DNA of 64,000 nucleotides from Reticulitermes speratus (GCA_021186555.1 JAJKFL010000004.1:11042001-11106000), one strand, 5' to 3'. Positions 32,396-44,235 are shown, counted from the stretch's first letter. Program-made: numbers and translations. Notes: a model not told the origin generated them from the letters alone.

Positions 32396-32663
32396 TCCTT
32401 GTGTGACAAGTTGTGTGGTGTGTACAGAAGACAACCATGCAATAGTCTGCCACATCTCATTGTTGTGTCTAATTATATTTTATATATTTTAAACATTTTA
32501 TATTTAAATGTGTTATAATATGACTTATACATAATATCTACAGAAGTTAGAAAATTCACATATTTTATCCATACACAAACTGGTACTGGCAGCAGAATGT
32601 ACTGAAGGTTATGAAATTCACAGATGTAATCCATTTTATTAAAATTGTTTTAAGCTTGGCATG

Positions 32664-32707
32664 CACTCCCTAAATATGGCATTGTTATGCCGAAACATGT
32701 CGGAGTG
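32664..32707 (+). ncRNA. Hammerhead-like motif, perfect stems, mutated core
   Basis: Stem I CACUCC/GGAGUG (6 bp) and stem II GGCAU-UGUU-AUGCC are complete, GAAA and CAUG are present, and H17 is C. The first box reads CUAAAUA instead of CUGAAGA: both G residues needed for catalysis are lost. Predicted inactive. Confidence 0.5.
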
Positions 32708-32755
32708 AAGTGACTGTAACGGTAAGTGCATTTAATTGGTACATTAAATGAAAAA

Positions 32756-34499
32756 AATACTGAAAAATCGAGTACAAATCTGGTGATTGTTTGAAACACT
32801 GACGGTAAACACAAATCAAACAGTGAAACATCATAGCAGTATTATTGGCACAGTTGTGTGACGTAATTCAGCGAAGTACAGAGACGGTTTTAATATTTTC
32901 ATGGTGTAAGATTAGAGTGGATAAAGCGACACTAAAAGTGTAACATTGAAACATTTTGTTGGTTCATGATTATTTCAGAAAGTGATTTCGAATGTAAATC
33001 AAAAGATGAAACAATATCGGGAATGCCATCTCATGAAACTAAGTTGAAAGAGGAACGAATCATTACGTAGGTCAGGAATTTGAATTCAAAAGAACAATTA
33101 TACAAATGAACAAGACTATTGATCAAAGAAATGCACGAAAATCCTTTAAATGCAGAAATTTTATCAGATGCTTTCCTAGGAGTTAAACGACGTTCTTCCA
33201 AAGGATAGACTCATCTCTGAGTGAAAAAATTAATTCGTATAAAAAGCAGACAGTTTTCAACCTTACCGACATTCAAAATAACCATAAAAGAATCACATGA
33301 GCAAACACTCAAAGATATAGCTTGGAGAGTCTTCTTTATGTTGCCAGGTTACGTGCCAGAAATAATAATATTAAAAATGTTATCAAAACAAACAGCAAAT
33401 GAATGGCCAGCTGGCAAAGTTTTAACACACAGTATTGTTTATGATTTGTCATACAATCTTCTCATAAATAAAAGCAACATTTTGTATTTCTGTTTGTGTC
33501 TGTTACTCTAACACTTTTTCACACTCTTCTTTTATTACTTATAACAATTTTATCACTATTTGTATGGCAATCTGCCATTTCTTACGGGTAAGCAATAGTG
33601 CATATTAAAATGTGTATTAGGGGAATAAATGACAGAAGCGGTAAATCTCTCGGTAGTTATATATCTACCAGACCACGGTGTGATATCCCAAACGACAGAG
33701 AAAGAATTCTTTAGTATTCTTCATATTCACTGCTTTGAAACCATCTGGTAGTAATTTTCAGATATCAGACTCGAAAAACATGCTATTTGTCAAATTAGAC
33801 GCCAACTTAACGTATTTGCTGTTCCAATCCTGCAACAACGCACACATAACACGGGCTGCTATAATATTCACGCGCTACTCCACGGTCCATTTAATCGGGT
33901 CTGTCTTTATTTTTACACCAACCCACGCCTTACTTTCATCTTTCGGAGTTCTGACCATTGATTATCCTGTGTTGTATTATATGCTTTATGCTCAAATATT
34001 TCTTCCGCCTCAGCACCTACCTCACCGGAACACATGCGGTAACATGGCAACCAGGGCTTGACACACAGCAATAGTATGACTCAAATGCGTTATTTTATAT
34101 GGGAGGATGCAAAGGCTAAGGAAACTTTTTAAGGTCAGTACTGCCAACGTCTAACAGTGACGTCATAAACAGTTAATTGCTGTACGAATTAAATCCGATA
34201 TGCGGTCTTCTTCAGATACCACGAACACATCTGGTTAACCTCTACTACAGTAAGCACAATATTTTGACTAGATGTCTTGATTTAACGTTTTAAGACCTCA
34301 ATACTGCGCCCAGGGACAGCCTTTGTTAATTCGAGCTGGTTCTCAGAAAAAAGCGGTAAATATCCGTTACGTAATTATCAGATCTGATTTAATAATAGGT
34401 ATATGATGTGGCCTCTGTGATCACCTTTCCCCATTCGTAATGTCCAATTAACCAAAATCAAGATAAAATCCTTACAAACACAAATACGTTCATCTGTTT
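32756..34499. other. No recognised gene; one unassigned small frame
   Basis: A 96-codon plus-strand frame at 33221-33511 starts MKKLIRIKSRQFSTLPTFKI. It shows no motif I recognise, and the preceding AT-rich 200 bp has scattered short frames. A decayed transposon fragment is possible. No other feature is seen. Confidence 0.25.
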
Positions 34500-34545
34500 A
34501 CTGAACATGTTTCGACCGTTTTAGGTCATCTTCAGGTTCACAATC
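34500..34545 (-). ncRNA. Hammerhead-like motif, stem I doubtful
   Basis: Minus strand: UGAAC, CUGAAGA, U, stem II GACC-UAAAAC-GGUC, GAAA, CAUG, UU, CAGUAA. Core and stem II are good. Stem I pairs only if the register is shifted (UGAAC with GUUCA). Confidence 0.45.
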
Positions 34546-35031
34546 CTTATTTTTCAAAACATACTGAGGAATGGATAAAACTCTATAAAATGCGATAAAA
34601 CTATTAAAAATGTTACGGTTAGAATCAGAAAATAATGTGTGTGGAGAAAACTCCACCACACATTGATTGTACACAAAGATTGTACACAGAGCACAGTTGA
34701 AGAAGGACTTCTAAAGACAGGCACACCAACACGCAGTAAATTTCATAGCATTTTAGCATGTCGTTTGCGAACAAAGACTTCTGTCGCTACATTATTATTC
34801 ATGTATGTTTAGGCTTCTTTCACAGGTGTTTCATACCTACTACTGCTCACATTCAATACCAGTATGTCTCCCCCTGCCCCAACCCAATTTTCATTGGTAT
34901 GAACAGTCAGAGTCAACGTCATTACAGTCACAACTATAGGCTACGTGAGCGGCACAGAGTAATACAGTGTCCAGATGATAACTTGCTATTTAAATAGAAG
35001 TATGACTTATATTGCAAAAGAATCTATTATT
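34546..35031. other. No recognisable feature
   Basis: Small local hairpin 'ggagaaaactcc' near 34652. Nothing else. Confidence 0.35.
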
Positions 35032-35059
35032 ACTATTATTATTATTATAACAATTTTTT

Positions 35060-35311
35060 CCAATGGCTCGACAGCCCCTCGAGGGCCTATGCCTCCTCAT
35101 TTTTCGAGGTTTCACGATCACACTTTAGACACACCACAGTCGGTAGGACTCCTCTGGACGAGTGACCAGCTCGTCACACAGACCTCTACCTGACAACACA
35201 CAACACTCACAAAAGACATACATCCATGCCCCCGGTGGGATTCGAACCCACAATCCCAGTAAGCGAGCGACCTAGACCCACGCCTTAGACCGCGCGGCCA
35301 CTGGGATCGGC
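35060..35311 (-). mobile_element. SINE D, full length with (TAA)n-type tail
   Basis: Head 'gccgatcccagtggccgcgcg' at the right end, B-box 'gtgggttcgaatcccaccg', then the body. On the element strand the 3' end is followed by an A-run and (TAATAA)n (plus-strand (ATT)n at 35027-35050). This indicates a trinucleotide tail like that of the LINE at 56982-59595. Confidence 0.85.
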
Positions 35312-35360
35312 ATTATAACATATACATACAATAATTACAACAATAATAATATATATCTTC

Positions 35361-35402
35361 AAAACAACATGTTTCGATCTGTGCAGTTCATCTTCAGGTT
35401 TT
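35361..35402 (-). ncRNA. Hammerhead-like motif, near-intact
   Basis: Minus strand: stem I AAAAC, CUGAAGA, U, stem II GAACUG-CA-CAGAUC (one mismatch), GAAA, CAUG, UU, stem I' GUUUU (5 bp). All invariant core residues are present. Confidence 0.6.
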
Positions 35403-35513
35403 TTGTATAATGAGTGAGGTTCGGTTTTGTGTAAAGTACTTACATGGTGGCTGTTGTCCGTGTGGTGTGTGTATAAGGATAGTTTGCTAGCTCTGCTCAC
35501 TAGCACTGTACAT

Positions 35514-35599
35514 AGCTGCAGTCGGCACGGCGTGGCCGCTGTTAGGCTCACCTCGGAACGGCCAGGCAGCGTTACACCTCTTTCACAAACATTTACTCT
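35514..35599 (+). repeat. Dispersed repeat F, copy 2
   Basis: 86 bp, about four differences from 18262-18347. Confidence 0.8.
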
Positions 35600-35884
35600 A
35601 CATTCATAATGTGTCAATGTAGACGTACGCTTGGTGTTGGTTACGCAGTGCTTCTCCCTCTTACCAGCTTGCCTGTTTACACCGGTGCCAACTAGCAGTA
35701 ATGTGGCCGCTAATGTACATTCAGTACACAAAGTTTCTTACATACGTTACAGCTGCCAAAAGAAAGATATACCGCCGTCTGCTGCATAATTACTTTAAGT
35801 GGTGTAATTTATATACCTTTAATTATGTTATGAATGTATGGTGGAGACAGTTTTGGTGAGATGACATTCTAACAATACTGTTGC

Positions 35885-35995
35885 TGAGGTTACAAATCTT
35901 CTGGGATGTGACACTCTGTCGCTGGGTGTGGTTCCCGGCGTTTCGAAGGAACGTAGTGCCTTCACCTTGAATGGTCAAAGAGTCCAAGAAACGTA
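35885..35995 (+). repeat. Foldback P-like fragment
   Basis: 'ttctgggatgtgacactctg' and 'ggcgtttcgaaggaacg', with 'caaagagtccaag' downstream as in family P. The right arm is not found. Confidence 0.45.
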
Positions 35996-36374
35996 GCCAG
36001 AATTTGGTAACCCAACAGTTGGCACTTTTACTTAGTTATCAGAAATACAGTATCAGAGGTTGCGTAACATCTTGTTTCACTGACCATAAGTGTCACACGT
36101 GGGTGTAATTGGTGTATTACTATCAAACGTTTCCTTAACAAAAGTCTAAGTTGTTTGAAAATTACACGAAACGCTGAGCAAGCAGTCCTGAGGTAACATT
36201 TGGCCTCCCACATTACACGACACGCCCAAACAGCGGAACTGCAAATATACAGCCGGCTTTTTGCGAGTTCAATTGCGAAAAGAACGCAGTGTAAGGCCAA
36301 ACGAGTGTAACTGGATGGAAATGTAGCGAGCTGCAGCAGTGTGGTGGGTACTACCTTACAGGACCTGGTATTCA

Positions 36375-37136
36375 GAGTAACAGTAGTAGTATACCTACGT
36401 AATAGTAGTAGTAGTAACAGCAGTACTCGTGTTATGATGAGTGGTATTTGTGGCATTCTGATGATATAGTAGTAGTAGTGAGTAGTAGTAGTAGTAGTAG
36501 TAGTAGCAGTACTCGTGTATGATTAGTGGTATTTGGCACTCTGATGATATGAGTAGTAGTAGTAGTAGTAGTAACAGCGTACTCGTGTTATGATTAGTGC
36601 TATTTGTGGCACTCTGATGATATAGTAGTAGTAGTATCGTGTTATGATTAGTGCTATTTGTGGCACTCTATGATATGATAGTAGTAGTAGTAGTAGTAGT
36701 TAGTAACAGCAGTACTCGTGTTATGATAAGTGGTATTTGTGGCACTCTGATGATATAGTAGTAGTAGTAGTAGTAGTAGTAACAGCAGTACTCGTGTTAT
36801 GATAAGTGGTATTTGTGGCACTCTGATGATATAGTAGTAGTAGTAGTAGTAGTAACAGCAGTACTCGTGTTATGATTAGTGCTATTTGTGGCACTCTGAT
36901 GATATAGTAGTAGTAGTAGTAGTAGTAGTAGTAACAGCAGTACTCGTGTTATGATAAGTGGTATTTGTGGCACTCTGATGATATAGTAGTAGTAGTAGTA
37001 GTAGTAGTAGTAACAGCAGTACTCGTGTTATGATTAGTGCTATTTGTGGCACTCTGATGATATAGTAGATAGTAGTAGTAGTAGTAACAGCAGTACTCGT
37101 GTTATGATAAGTGGTATTTGTGGCACTCTGATGATA

Positions 37137-37168
<32 letters not shown>

Positions 37169-37373
37169 ACAGCAGTACTCGTGTTATGATAAGTGGTATT
37201 TGTGGCACTCTGATGATATAGTAGTAGTAGTAGTAGTAGTAGTAGTAACAGCAGTACTCGTGTTATGATAAGTGGTATTTGTGGCACTCTGATGATATAG
37301 TAGTAGTAGTAGTAGTAGTAGCAGTACTCGTGTTATGATTAGTGGTATTTGTGGCACTGATGATATAGTAGTA

Positions 37374-37405
<32 letters not shown>

Positions 37406-37476
37406 TGTGTAGTGATACAGCAGTACTCGTGATATGATTAGTGTATTTGTGGCACATCTGATGTTATTAGTAGTAT

Positions 37477-37513
<37 letters not shown>

Positions 37514-38955
37514 ACAGCAGTACTCGTGTTATGATAAGTGGTATTTGTGGCACTCTGATGATAATAGTAGTATGTAGTAGTAGTAGTAGTCAGTACTCGT
37601 GTTATGATTAGTGGTATTTGTGGCACTGATGATATAGTATGTAGTAGTAACAGCAGTACTCGTGTTATGATAAGTGGTATTTGTGGCACTCTGATGATAT
37701 AGTAGTAGTAGTAGTAGTATAGCAGTACTCGTGTTATGATTAGTGGTATTTGTGGCACTGATGATATAGTAGTAGTAGTAGTAGTAACAGCAGTACTCGT
37801 GTTATGATTAGTGGTATTTGTGGCACTCTGATCATATAGATAGTAGTAACAGCAGTACTCGTGTTATGATTAGTGGTATTTGTGGCACTCTGATGATATA
37901 GTAGTAGTAGTAGTAGTAGTAGCAGTACTCGTGTTATGATTAGTGGTATTTGTGGCACTGATGATATAGTAGTAGTAGTAACAGCAGTACTCGTGTTATG
38001 ATTAGTGGTATTTGTGGCACTGATAATATAGTAGTAGTAGTACAGCAGTACTCGTGTTATGATTAGTGGTATTTGTGGCACTGATGATATAGTAGTAGTA
38101 GTAGTAGTAACAGCAGTACTCGTGTTATGATTAGTGGTATTTGTGGCACTCTGATATATAGTAGTAGTAACAGCAGTACTCGTGTTATGATAAGTGGTAT
38201 TTGTGGCACTCTGATGATATAGTAGTAGTAGTAGTAGTACAGTACTCGTGTTATGATTAGTGGTATTTGTGGCACTTGATCATATAGTTGAGTAGTAACA
38301 GCAGTACTCGTGTTATGATAGTGGTATTTGTGGCACTCTGATGATATTAGTAGTAGTAGTAGTAGTAGTAGTAGCAGTACTCGTGTTATGATTAGTGGTA
38401 TTTGTGGCACTGATGATAATTAGTAGTAGTAGTAGTAACAGCAGTACTCGTGTTATGATTAGTGGTATTTGTGGCACTCTGATGATATAGTAGTAGTAGT
38501 AGTAGCAGTACTCGTGTTATGATTAGTGGTATTTGTGGCACTGATGATATAGTAGTTAGTAGTAGTAGTAACAGCAGTACTCGTGTTATGATTAGTGGTA
38601 TTTGTGGCACTCTGATCATATAGTAGTAGTAACAGCAGTACTCGTGTTATGATTAGTGGTATTTGTGGCACTCTGATGATATAGTAGTAGTAGTAGTAGT
38701 AGTAGCAGTACTCGTGTTATGATTAGTGGTATTTGTGGCACTGATGATATAGTAGTAGTAGTAACAGCAGTACTCGTGTTATGATTAGTGGTATTTGTGG
38801 CACTCTGATGATATAGTAGTAGTATTAGTAGTAGTAATAGTAGTAGTAGTAATAGTAGTAGTAGTAGTAGTAGTAACAGCAGTACTCGTGTTATGATTAG
38901 TGGTATTTGTGGCACTGATAATATATAGTAGTAGTAGTAGTAGTAGTAGTAGTAA
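36375..38955. repeat. Compound (AGT)n minisatellite, roughly 35-40 units
   Basis: Each unit is a conserved ~45-bp block ('agcagtactcgtgttatgat', 'agtggtatttgtggcactct', 'gatgatat') joined to an (AGT/GTA)n run of varying length. Low-complexity minus-strand frames (poly-Leu, poly-Tyr, 'SATNTTYHNTSTAV') are artefacts of this array. Confidence 0.96.
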
Positions 38956-39300
38956 TTTGTACTGCAAATACTGTATTTTATCTACTAATTAAAAATAAGT
39001 GACCGTTCATTCTTCATAAATTTTGTGCCCACTTACGTCACAATCACACAAACAAAACAACAGTAAAATACAATGTAAGTGAGTACCGACTCAACACTGT
39101 AATGAAATATGTACAGGTTCCAATAAAATTCTAATACAAATACAAGAATCTGCAATTTGTGAGCGGTTAGAGTCAATTAACGTAAAATTGGTTTCAAAAG
39201 AGTAATTAGTTTTCTAAACATGTCTACTACATCTCTGCAGACCAAGTTTGCTGCTTTTGCGCATCTAGCCGAAGGACAGTTTTGTGTGTACAAGAAAACA
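38956..39300. other. No recognisable feature
   Basis: AT-rich; nothing supported. Confidence 0.35.
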
Positions 39301-39317
39301 CGGGGGGGGGGGGGGGG
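39301..39317. repeat. Poly-G run
   Basis: 17 consecutive G residues. Confidence 0.95.
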
Positions 39318-39394
39318 CTCTAATATTACGAACTGGAACGCGGAGTGCAGTGTTGCCAAAAGGGACGGATATTTTGTAAATCAGTGTAGATAGT

Positions 39395-39938
39395 AATAAA
39401 CAAGACAGGCAATGTACGTATAACGTAACACTGAGGCGCGTTCGCGTAACCACTGTTGTTGTGGAGAAGCAATAAGTATTACACATTCTGAGTGTGTGTC
39501 TGTAGCCTTAGTTATCCAGCATGCAAAGCGCATGCGCCGTATTATATTGTCATCTGTGGTCTGTCTGGCTGTACCGTATTTTTCCACATTATCTCATAAA
39601 CGGTACGATTTTCTGAAAAAGTTATTGAACATAAAATGTGTGTTTTGATTTTCTCTACAACTTTTGTCTGAAACATTTCTCATTCTAAGAATAATTCAGG
39701 GAGATATTATCATACATGTACATAGGTCTTCATGTAAAGTACCGTTATTGTCAGATTTTAATGAAACTTGAATATTCTCGACAGATTTTCGAAAAATCCT
39801 CAATTTTCAAAATTCATGAAAATCCGTCCAGTGGGATCCAAGTTGTTACATGTGGACAGACACACAGACAGAGAGACAGACAGACAGACAGTCATGACGA
39901 AGCTAGTAGTCGCTTTTCGCAATTTTGCGAACGCGCCT
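39395..39938 (+). mobile_element. MITE A, full-length copy
   Basis: Inverted repeat ends at 39434 ('aggcgcgttcgcg') and 39938 ('ttgcgaacgcgcct'). All internal landmarks are present once, including a single 'atgtacataggtcttcatg'. The conserved upstream flank begins near 39395. Includes a short (CAGA)n stretch near 39860-39890. Confidence 0.8.
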
Positions 39939-40766
39939 AAAAACAAAGCAGATTTAAATATATAGTTACCAGTGCTTTAATTTCTACAGTAAATTTAAGA
40001 ACAGTTTAGCACGTCTCGCAGCCTCTGAAAGGATCTCTAGTGCCCCAGGTTGAAAACACAGGATTAGATTATTCATACCGTACGCTCTTGCGGTAATGGC
40101 GCCTAACTTATTTTTAAAAATGTTCATGAACTTAAACAAAAGAGACTTAACGGTAATCGCATTACTTTTGTAAGCAAATATTGTTTTTCAAGAGCACCCA
40201 TTCTCACTTCCAATGTTTCGTGACGTGAGCGATACCGTCAGCTGACCGTAAGCGTACCCATCATGTCAACCAGGCTTTATAATTTCTATACGGAATTCTG
40301 TCTATCATGACTCGTTCGTTGACATCCAATGAACGTGGCCCCCGTCTGTTCTTAACACACAATTTATACACACCGCTGACCAGACGACAGCAATCATGAA
40401 CTCCTTTCATCAGTTAATCTAATATTTCCGCCTGAAAGAAGTCATGACACCCGTGTAGCGCACTCTACATGTTCAGTCGAGCATGTGCAGTCTACGAGAG
40501 GTTCGCTCTAGAACTAATGATTGCTATATATAGAACCCTCTCCTTTCTCTGTTGTGACCTGTCCTGAGCGCCTAACACTCTGGCACTGTACCAGTACCAC
40601 TTTACGAGAGGAAAACTCTTGTTCTGTACTGTTTTAATTCCTATGTATGTAGCAACGCTTTGTTTGAAGTCAGAATGGAAAAGCCGCCTGGGTATTCAAG
40701 GACTTGTGTAAGGTCAACGTTCTGCCTAAAATGTAACATATCTGTTATCTCAGTTCCTTTTACTTT
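39939..40766. other. No recognisable feature
   Basis: No shared repeat or coding signal. Confidence 0.4.
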
Positions 40767-42168
40767 CCACATTATCTCATAAACGGCACGATTTTCTGAA
40801 ATAAGTTATTGAACATAAAATGTGTGTTTTGATTTTCTCTACAACTTTTGTCTGAAACATTTCTGATTCTAAGAAGAATTCAGCGAGATATTATCATAAA
40901 TGTACATAGGTCTTCGTGTAAAGTACCGTCATTATCATAAATGTACATAGGTCTTCGTGTAAAGTACCGTCATTATCATAAATGTACATAGGTCTTCATG
41001 TAAAGTACCGTTATTATCATAAATGTACATAGGTCTTCGTGTAAAGTACCGTCATTATCATAAATATACATAGGTCTTCGTGTAAAGTACCGTCATTATC
41101 ATAAATGTACATAGGTCTTCGTGTAAAGTACCGTCATTATCATAAATTTACATAGGTCTTCGTGTAAAGTACCGTCATTATCATAAATGTACATAGGTCT
41201 TCATGTAAAGTACCGTCATTATCATAAATGTACATAGGTCTTCGTGTAAAGTACCGTCATTATCATAAATGTACATAGGTCTTCGTGTAAAGTACCGTCA
41301 TTATCATAAATGTACATAGGTCTTCGTGTAAAGTACCGTCATTATCATAAATGTACATAGGTCTTCGTGTAAAGTACCGTCATTATCATAAATGTACATA
41401 GGTCTTCGTGTAAAGTACCGTCATTATCATAAATATACATAGGTCTTCGTGTAAAGTACCGTCATTATCATAAATGTACATAGGTCTTCGTGTAAAGTAC
41501 CGTCATTATCATAAATGTACATAGGTCTTCGTGTAAAGTACCGTCATTATCATAAATGTACATAGGTCTTCATGTAAAGTACCGTCATTATCATAAATGT
41601 ACATAGGTCTTCGTGTAAAGTACCGTCATTATCATAAATGTACATAGGTCTTCGTGTAAAGTACCGTCATTATCATAAATGTACATAGGTCTTCGTGTAA
41701 AGTACCGTCATTATCATAAATGTACATAGGTCTTCGAGTAAAGTACCGTCATTATCATAAATGTACATAGGTCTTCGTGTAAAGTACCGTCATTATCATA
41801 AATATACATAGGTCTTCGTGTAAAGTACCGTCATTATCATAAATATACATAGGTCATCGTGTAAAGTACCGTCATTATCATAAATGTACATAGGTCTTCG
41901 TGTAAAGTACCGTCATTATCATAAATGTACATAGGTCTTCGTGTAAAGTACCGTCATTATCATAAATGTACATAGGTCTTCATGTAAAGTACCTGTTTTT
42001 CTTTTCATATTTTAATGGAACTTGAATTTTCTCCACAGATTTTCGAAGAATACTCAAACATTAAACTTAATGAAAATCCGTCCAGTGGGAGCCATGTTGT
42101 TCCACGCAGACGGACGGACAGACATGACGAAGGTAATAGTCGCTTTTCGCAATTTTGCTAACGCGCCT
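40767..42168 (+). mobile_element. MITE A with internal satellite expansion, 5' truncated
   Basis: Begins at the internal 'ccacattatctcataaacgg' landmark and ends at the right inverted repeat 'gctaacgcgcct'. Between these, the segment present once in other copies is amplified about 27-fold (40890-41992). Confidence 0.85.
40890..41992. repeat. 41-bp tandem array derived from MITE A
   Basis: The unit 'attatcataaatgtacatag' + 'gtcttcgtgtaaagtaccgtc' has a period of exactly 41 bp. The first and last units run directly into single-copy MITE A sequence. A few units retain 'cttcatgt', the form in the single-copy elements, against the array's common 'cttcgtgt'. Confidence 0.97.
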
Positions 42169-42724
42169 AAAACAGAGCTTATGCAACTCTCATTGCTGTA
42201 ACTAACTACCGCAGGCCCGTACTATGCACATTATAACATCGATAACTCAATTATTACCAAAATAGGCGTACGTTCCTGTGGCATTAAGCTTCTCATACAA
42301 ATTCAGTGGTACGATGACAGGTCAGTAATGATTTTCGAGCTGTCGTGTCCCAATCGTAGTTCTAAGCCCGGCACTTGCCCGGTGACTGAGAAAAACCTTA
42401 GAAAACTTCAGGATATCCGGTCCCCCAGCCTAGCTCCAAACCGGGCACGTCTCAAATACAAATTGTAAGCGTTAGCTTTACGACAGTATGGATTATTTTC
42501 AGTTGCCATTTCGCCGATAGTGTTTTCCTTCACGCCTCCCTGCACCTGCTGTGAACACCTTACAGTGTCGACACACGTCCCTCGGTCTTGCACGTAATAA
42601 GACTTCTAAGAATCCTGTGATGCGGTGACAACGTTGTTGCCTTCGTGTTGTATTTTGAGACTTCGCCGAAAATTGACTCCTCGGCATATAAGATTTTATT
42701 ACCAACCTCTGCACAACAATTATT
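42169..42724. other. No recognisable feature
   Basis: Nothing supported. Confidence 0.35.
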
Positions 42725-42773
42725 TAACTGCTACATGTTTCGGCTACCCGTCTTAGCCATCGCCAGGGAGTCA
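42725..42773 (-). ncRNA. Hammerhead-like motif, A6 changed
   Basis: Minus strand: UGACUCC, CUGGCGA (A6 is G), U, stem II GGCUA/UAGCC, GAAA, CAUG, UA, GCAGUUA. Stem I pairs apart from a C-C mismatch at the second position, a mismatch shared with the partner motif. Confidence 0.5.
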
Positions 42774-43146
42774 CCTTTCACAGACGTGCGCAGTGTACAG
42801 TATGTCAATGAATGGTAATATGTAAATTAATTACTTACAGCTGTAGTTGCTATATATTATCAACAGTCTTATATAGACAGAAACTTGCTGTCTGATTTTC
42901 GACACTCTTCATTCCGTGCATGTTGACTGATTTATTCATTCATGACCATAATTAATGAAAACGCCGTAAAAATATATTACTCCTTTATTTTTTAATGTAA
43001 TACACTTTTGTTTTAAAATGTCTATACAACCTTCATCATAAATTAAGAAACCTATATGTTGACACTAGCTGCATGAATGCTGTCATATAATATTAATTAA
43101 TTTTGTAATTTATTATATTTCAGTAAGTTTTAAATGTCGGTGTAAA

Positions 43147-43189
43147 GCTCCCTGAAGATGACGTAAATGACGCCGAAACATGTAGCAGC
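43147..43189 (+). ncRNA. Hammerhead-like motif, intact core
   Basis: GCUCC, CUGAAGA, U, stem II GACGU..ACGCC (one mismatch), GAAA, CAUG, UA, GCAGC. Four of five stem I pairs form. Core intact. Confidence 0.58.
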
Positions 43190-43195
43190 AGTACA

Positions 43196-43763
43196 AGGCT
43201 ATATTTTATGTCAAATGTGCATGCCTTCGTGTCATGAAAGAATAAATTACACTCTGTTGCCTTCCGTAGTTTTCCTCAGTCCGTCCAGACCAATATCGGG
43301 ATGGTACTGCGATTAGGCCACGACCGATTCCTTCCTAATTACTTCCCAAGTCGTCCCACCATCACTGCTGTACAGTGTGGGAGGTGTAAGGATAAACCAC
43401 AAGAAGTCATTAAGATATTCTCGGGAGATGTTGCGTAAGTTCTGACTCGAATTCAGTGGAAGGTTTTACAAGTCGTGCTGGTATTTGAGACATTTCCGCC
43501 TGTATATTCAAAAGCCATAAATTTGAACAGCAAAGTATTTAAAGTTTCGTCGTCTTGTTTGTTCAGCACTGACCAAGAGACGTTTGTTGTGACTGCGAAA
43601 CAGGTTGGCATTCAGACAAACACTTGACTGCCTGCAAATGGCTGGGAGAAAGTTGATGGATATAATAAGACCTAACGCAGGTGGACAGAAGAATTTGTAC
43701 GAAAGGAGGGACTGTATTCACGTTGAATGACAGACATAAGGCACCTATTATATACACATATAC
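43196..43763. other. No recognisable feature
   Basis: Nothing supported. Confidence 0.35.
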
Positions 43764-43766
43764 GTG

Positions 43767-44110
43767 CAGTGTTCAATAAGTAACCATCCGTCGGTCGTAA
43801 AAATTAAATGTGACATCAATACATCGTTAAATGTTGCTTATTCCAACAAAATATCAATATTTTTCATCATAATCCCCGAGCACATTAATGCATTTTTATC
43901 GTTTTGGCATCAGGTTTCTTGCATTCGCAACCATTCACGAATAATCACTGCCACTTCCTCATTACTGCGGAATTGGCTTCCTTCTAAGTGTTGCTTCTTC
44001 GACCCAAATTGCATTACAGCTTGCTTTATTTGAGGGGTGAAATTAGTGTGTCCAAGTCTCATTGCCTTTCACGAGCGCAATATCTACTGCGACGAAATTT
44101 TTAAAACAGT
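43767..44110 (-). pseudogene. Mariner-like transposase remnant, deleted and frameshifted
   Basis: Minus-strand reading gives 'KGNETWTH' (like the GDETW catalytic region), then in other frames 'FGSKKQHLEGSQFRSNEEVA', 'VIIREWLRM' and 'KCINVLGDYDEKY', the usual C-terminal sequence of mariner transposases. Stops and at least two frameshifts interrupt it, and the segment between GDETW and FGSLK is deleted. It is a lineage distinct from the element at 7079-7991. The end near 43766 ('cagtgttcaataagtaacc') has a loose inverse at about 44213-44232, possible terminal repeats. Confidence 0.72.
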
Positions 44111-44235
44111 GTGCTTAGGGTTGATGCTGAGAAATGATACTTCAGTAGAATAAATGAGCTACGCTGAAGTTTGTAAAGATTCGTCCTTAACTTTTTATGA
44201 CTTAGCTAAAATTACGTATTGAATACGCATCTTAT

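Larger units (their letters stand above)
31880..32755. mobile_element. Foldback element with opposed ribozyme-like ends and microsatellite centre
   Basis: The left arm (31880-32160) and right arm (32400-32755) are inverted, for example 'gtaccaattaatgcacttac' against 'gtaagtgcatttaattggta', and 'aaaatggattacatctatg' against its inverse near 32620. The centre 32190-32395 is a repetitive gtagtcct/gtagtact tract. Confidence 0.8.
42725..43195. mobile_element. Foldback-like pair of opposed ribozyme-like motifs
   Basis: Motifs at 42725-42773 (minus) and 43147-43189 (plus) face outward, with ~370 bp of AT-rich interior. Extended arm similarity is weaker than in the other pairs, so a single element is inferred from the layout. 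Confidence 0.55.

Noticed and set aside
33221..33511. 96-aa frame as a host or transposon gene
   Set aside because: No recognised motif, no second exon signal or family match that I can see. Kept only as an unassigned stretch.
36028..38967. Poly-Leu/Tyr/Thr frames resembling membrane or low-complexity proteins
   Set aside because: Translations of the (AGT)n compound minisatellite on the minus strand; frame changes at each indel.
40890..41992. CRISPR-like array of regular repeats
   Set aside because: There are no unique spacers: the whole 41-bp unit repeats, and its ends continue into MITE A. The window is eukaryotic. The same reasoning excludes the 58-, 52-, 49- and 43-bp arrays.
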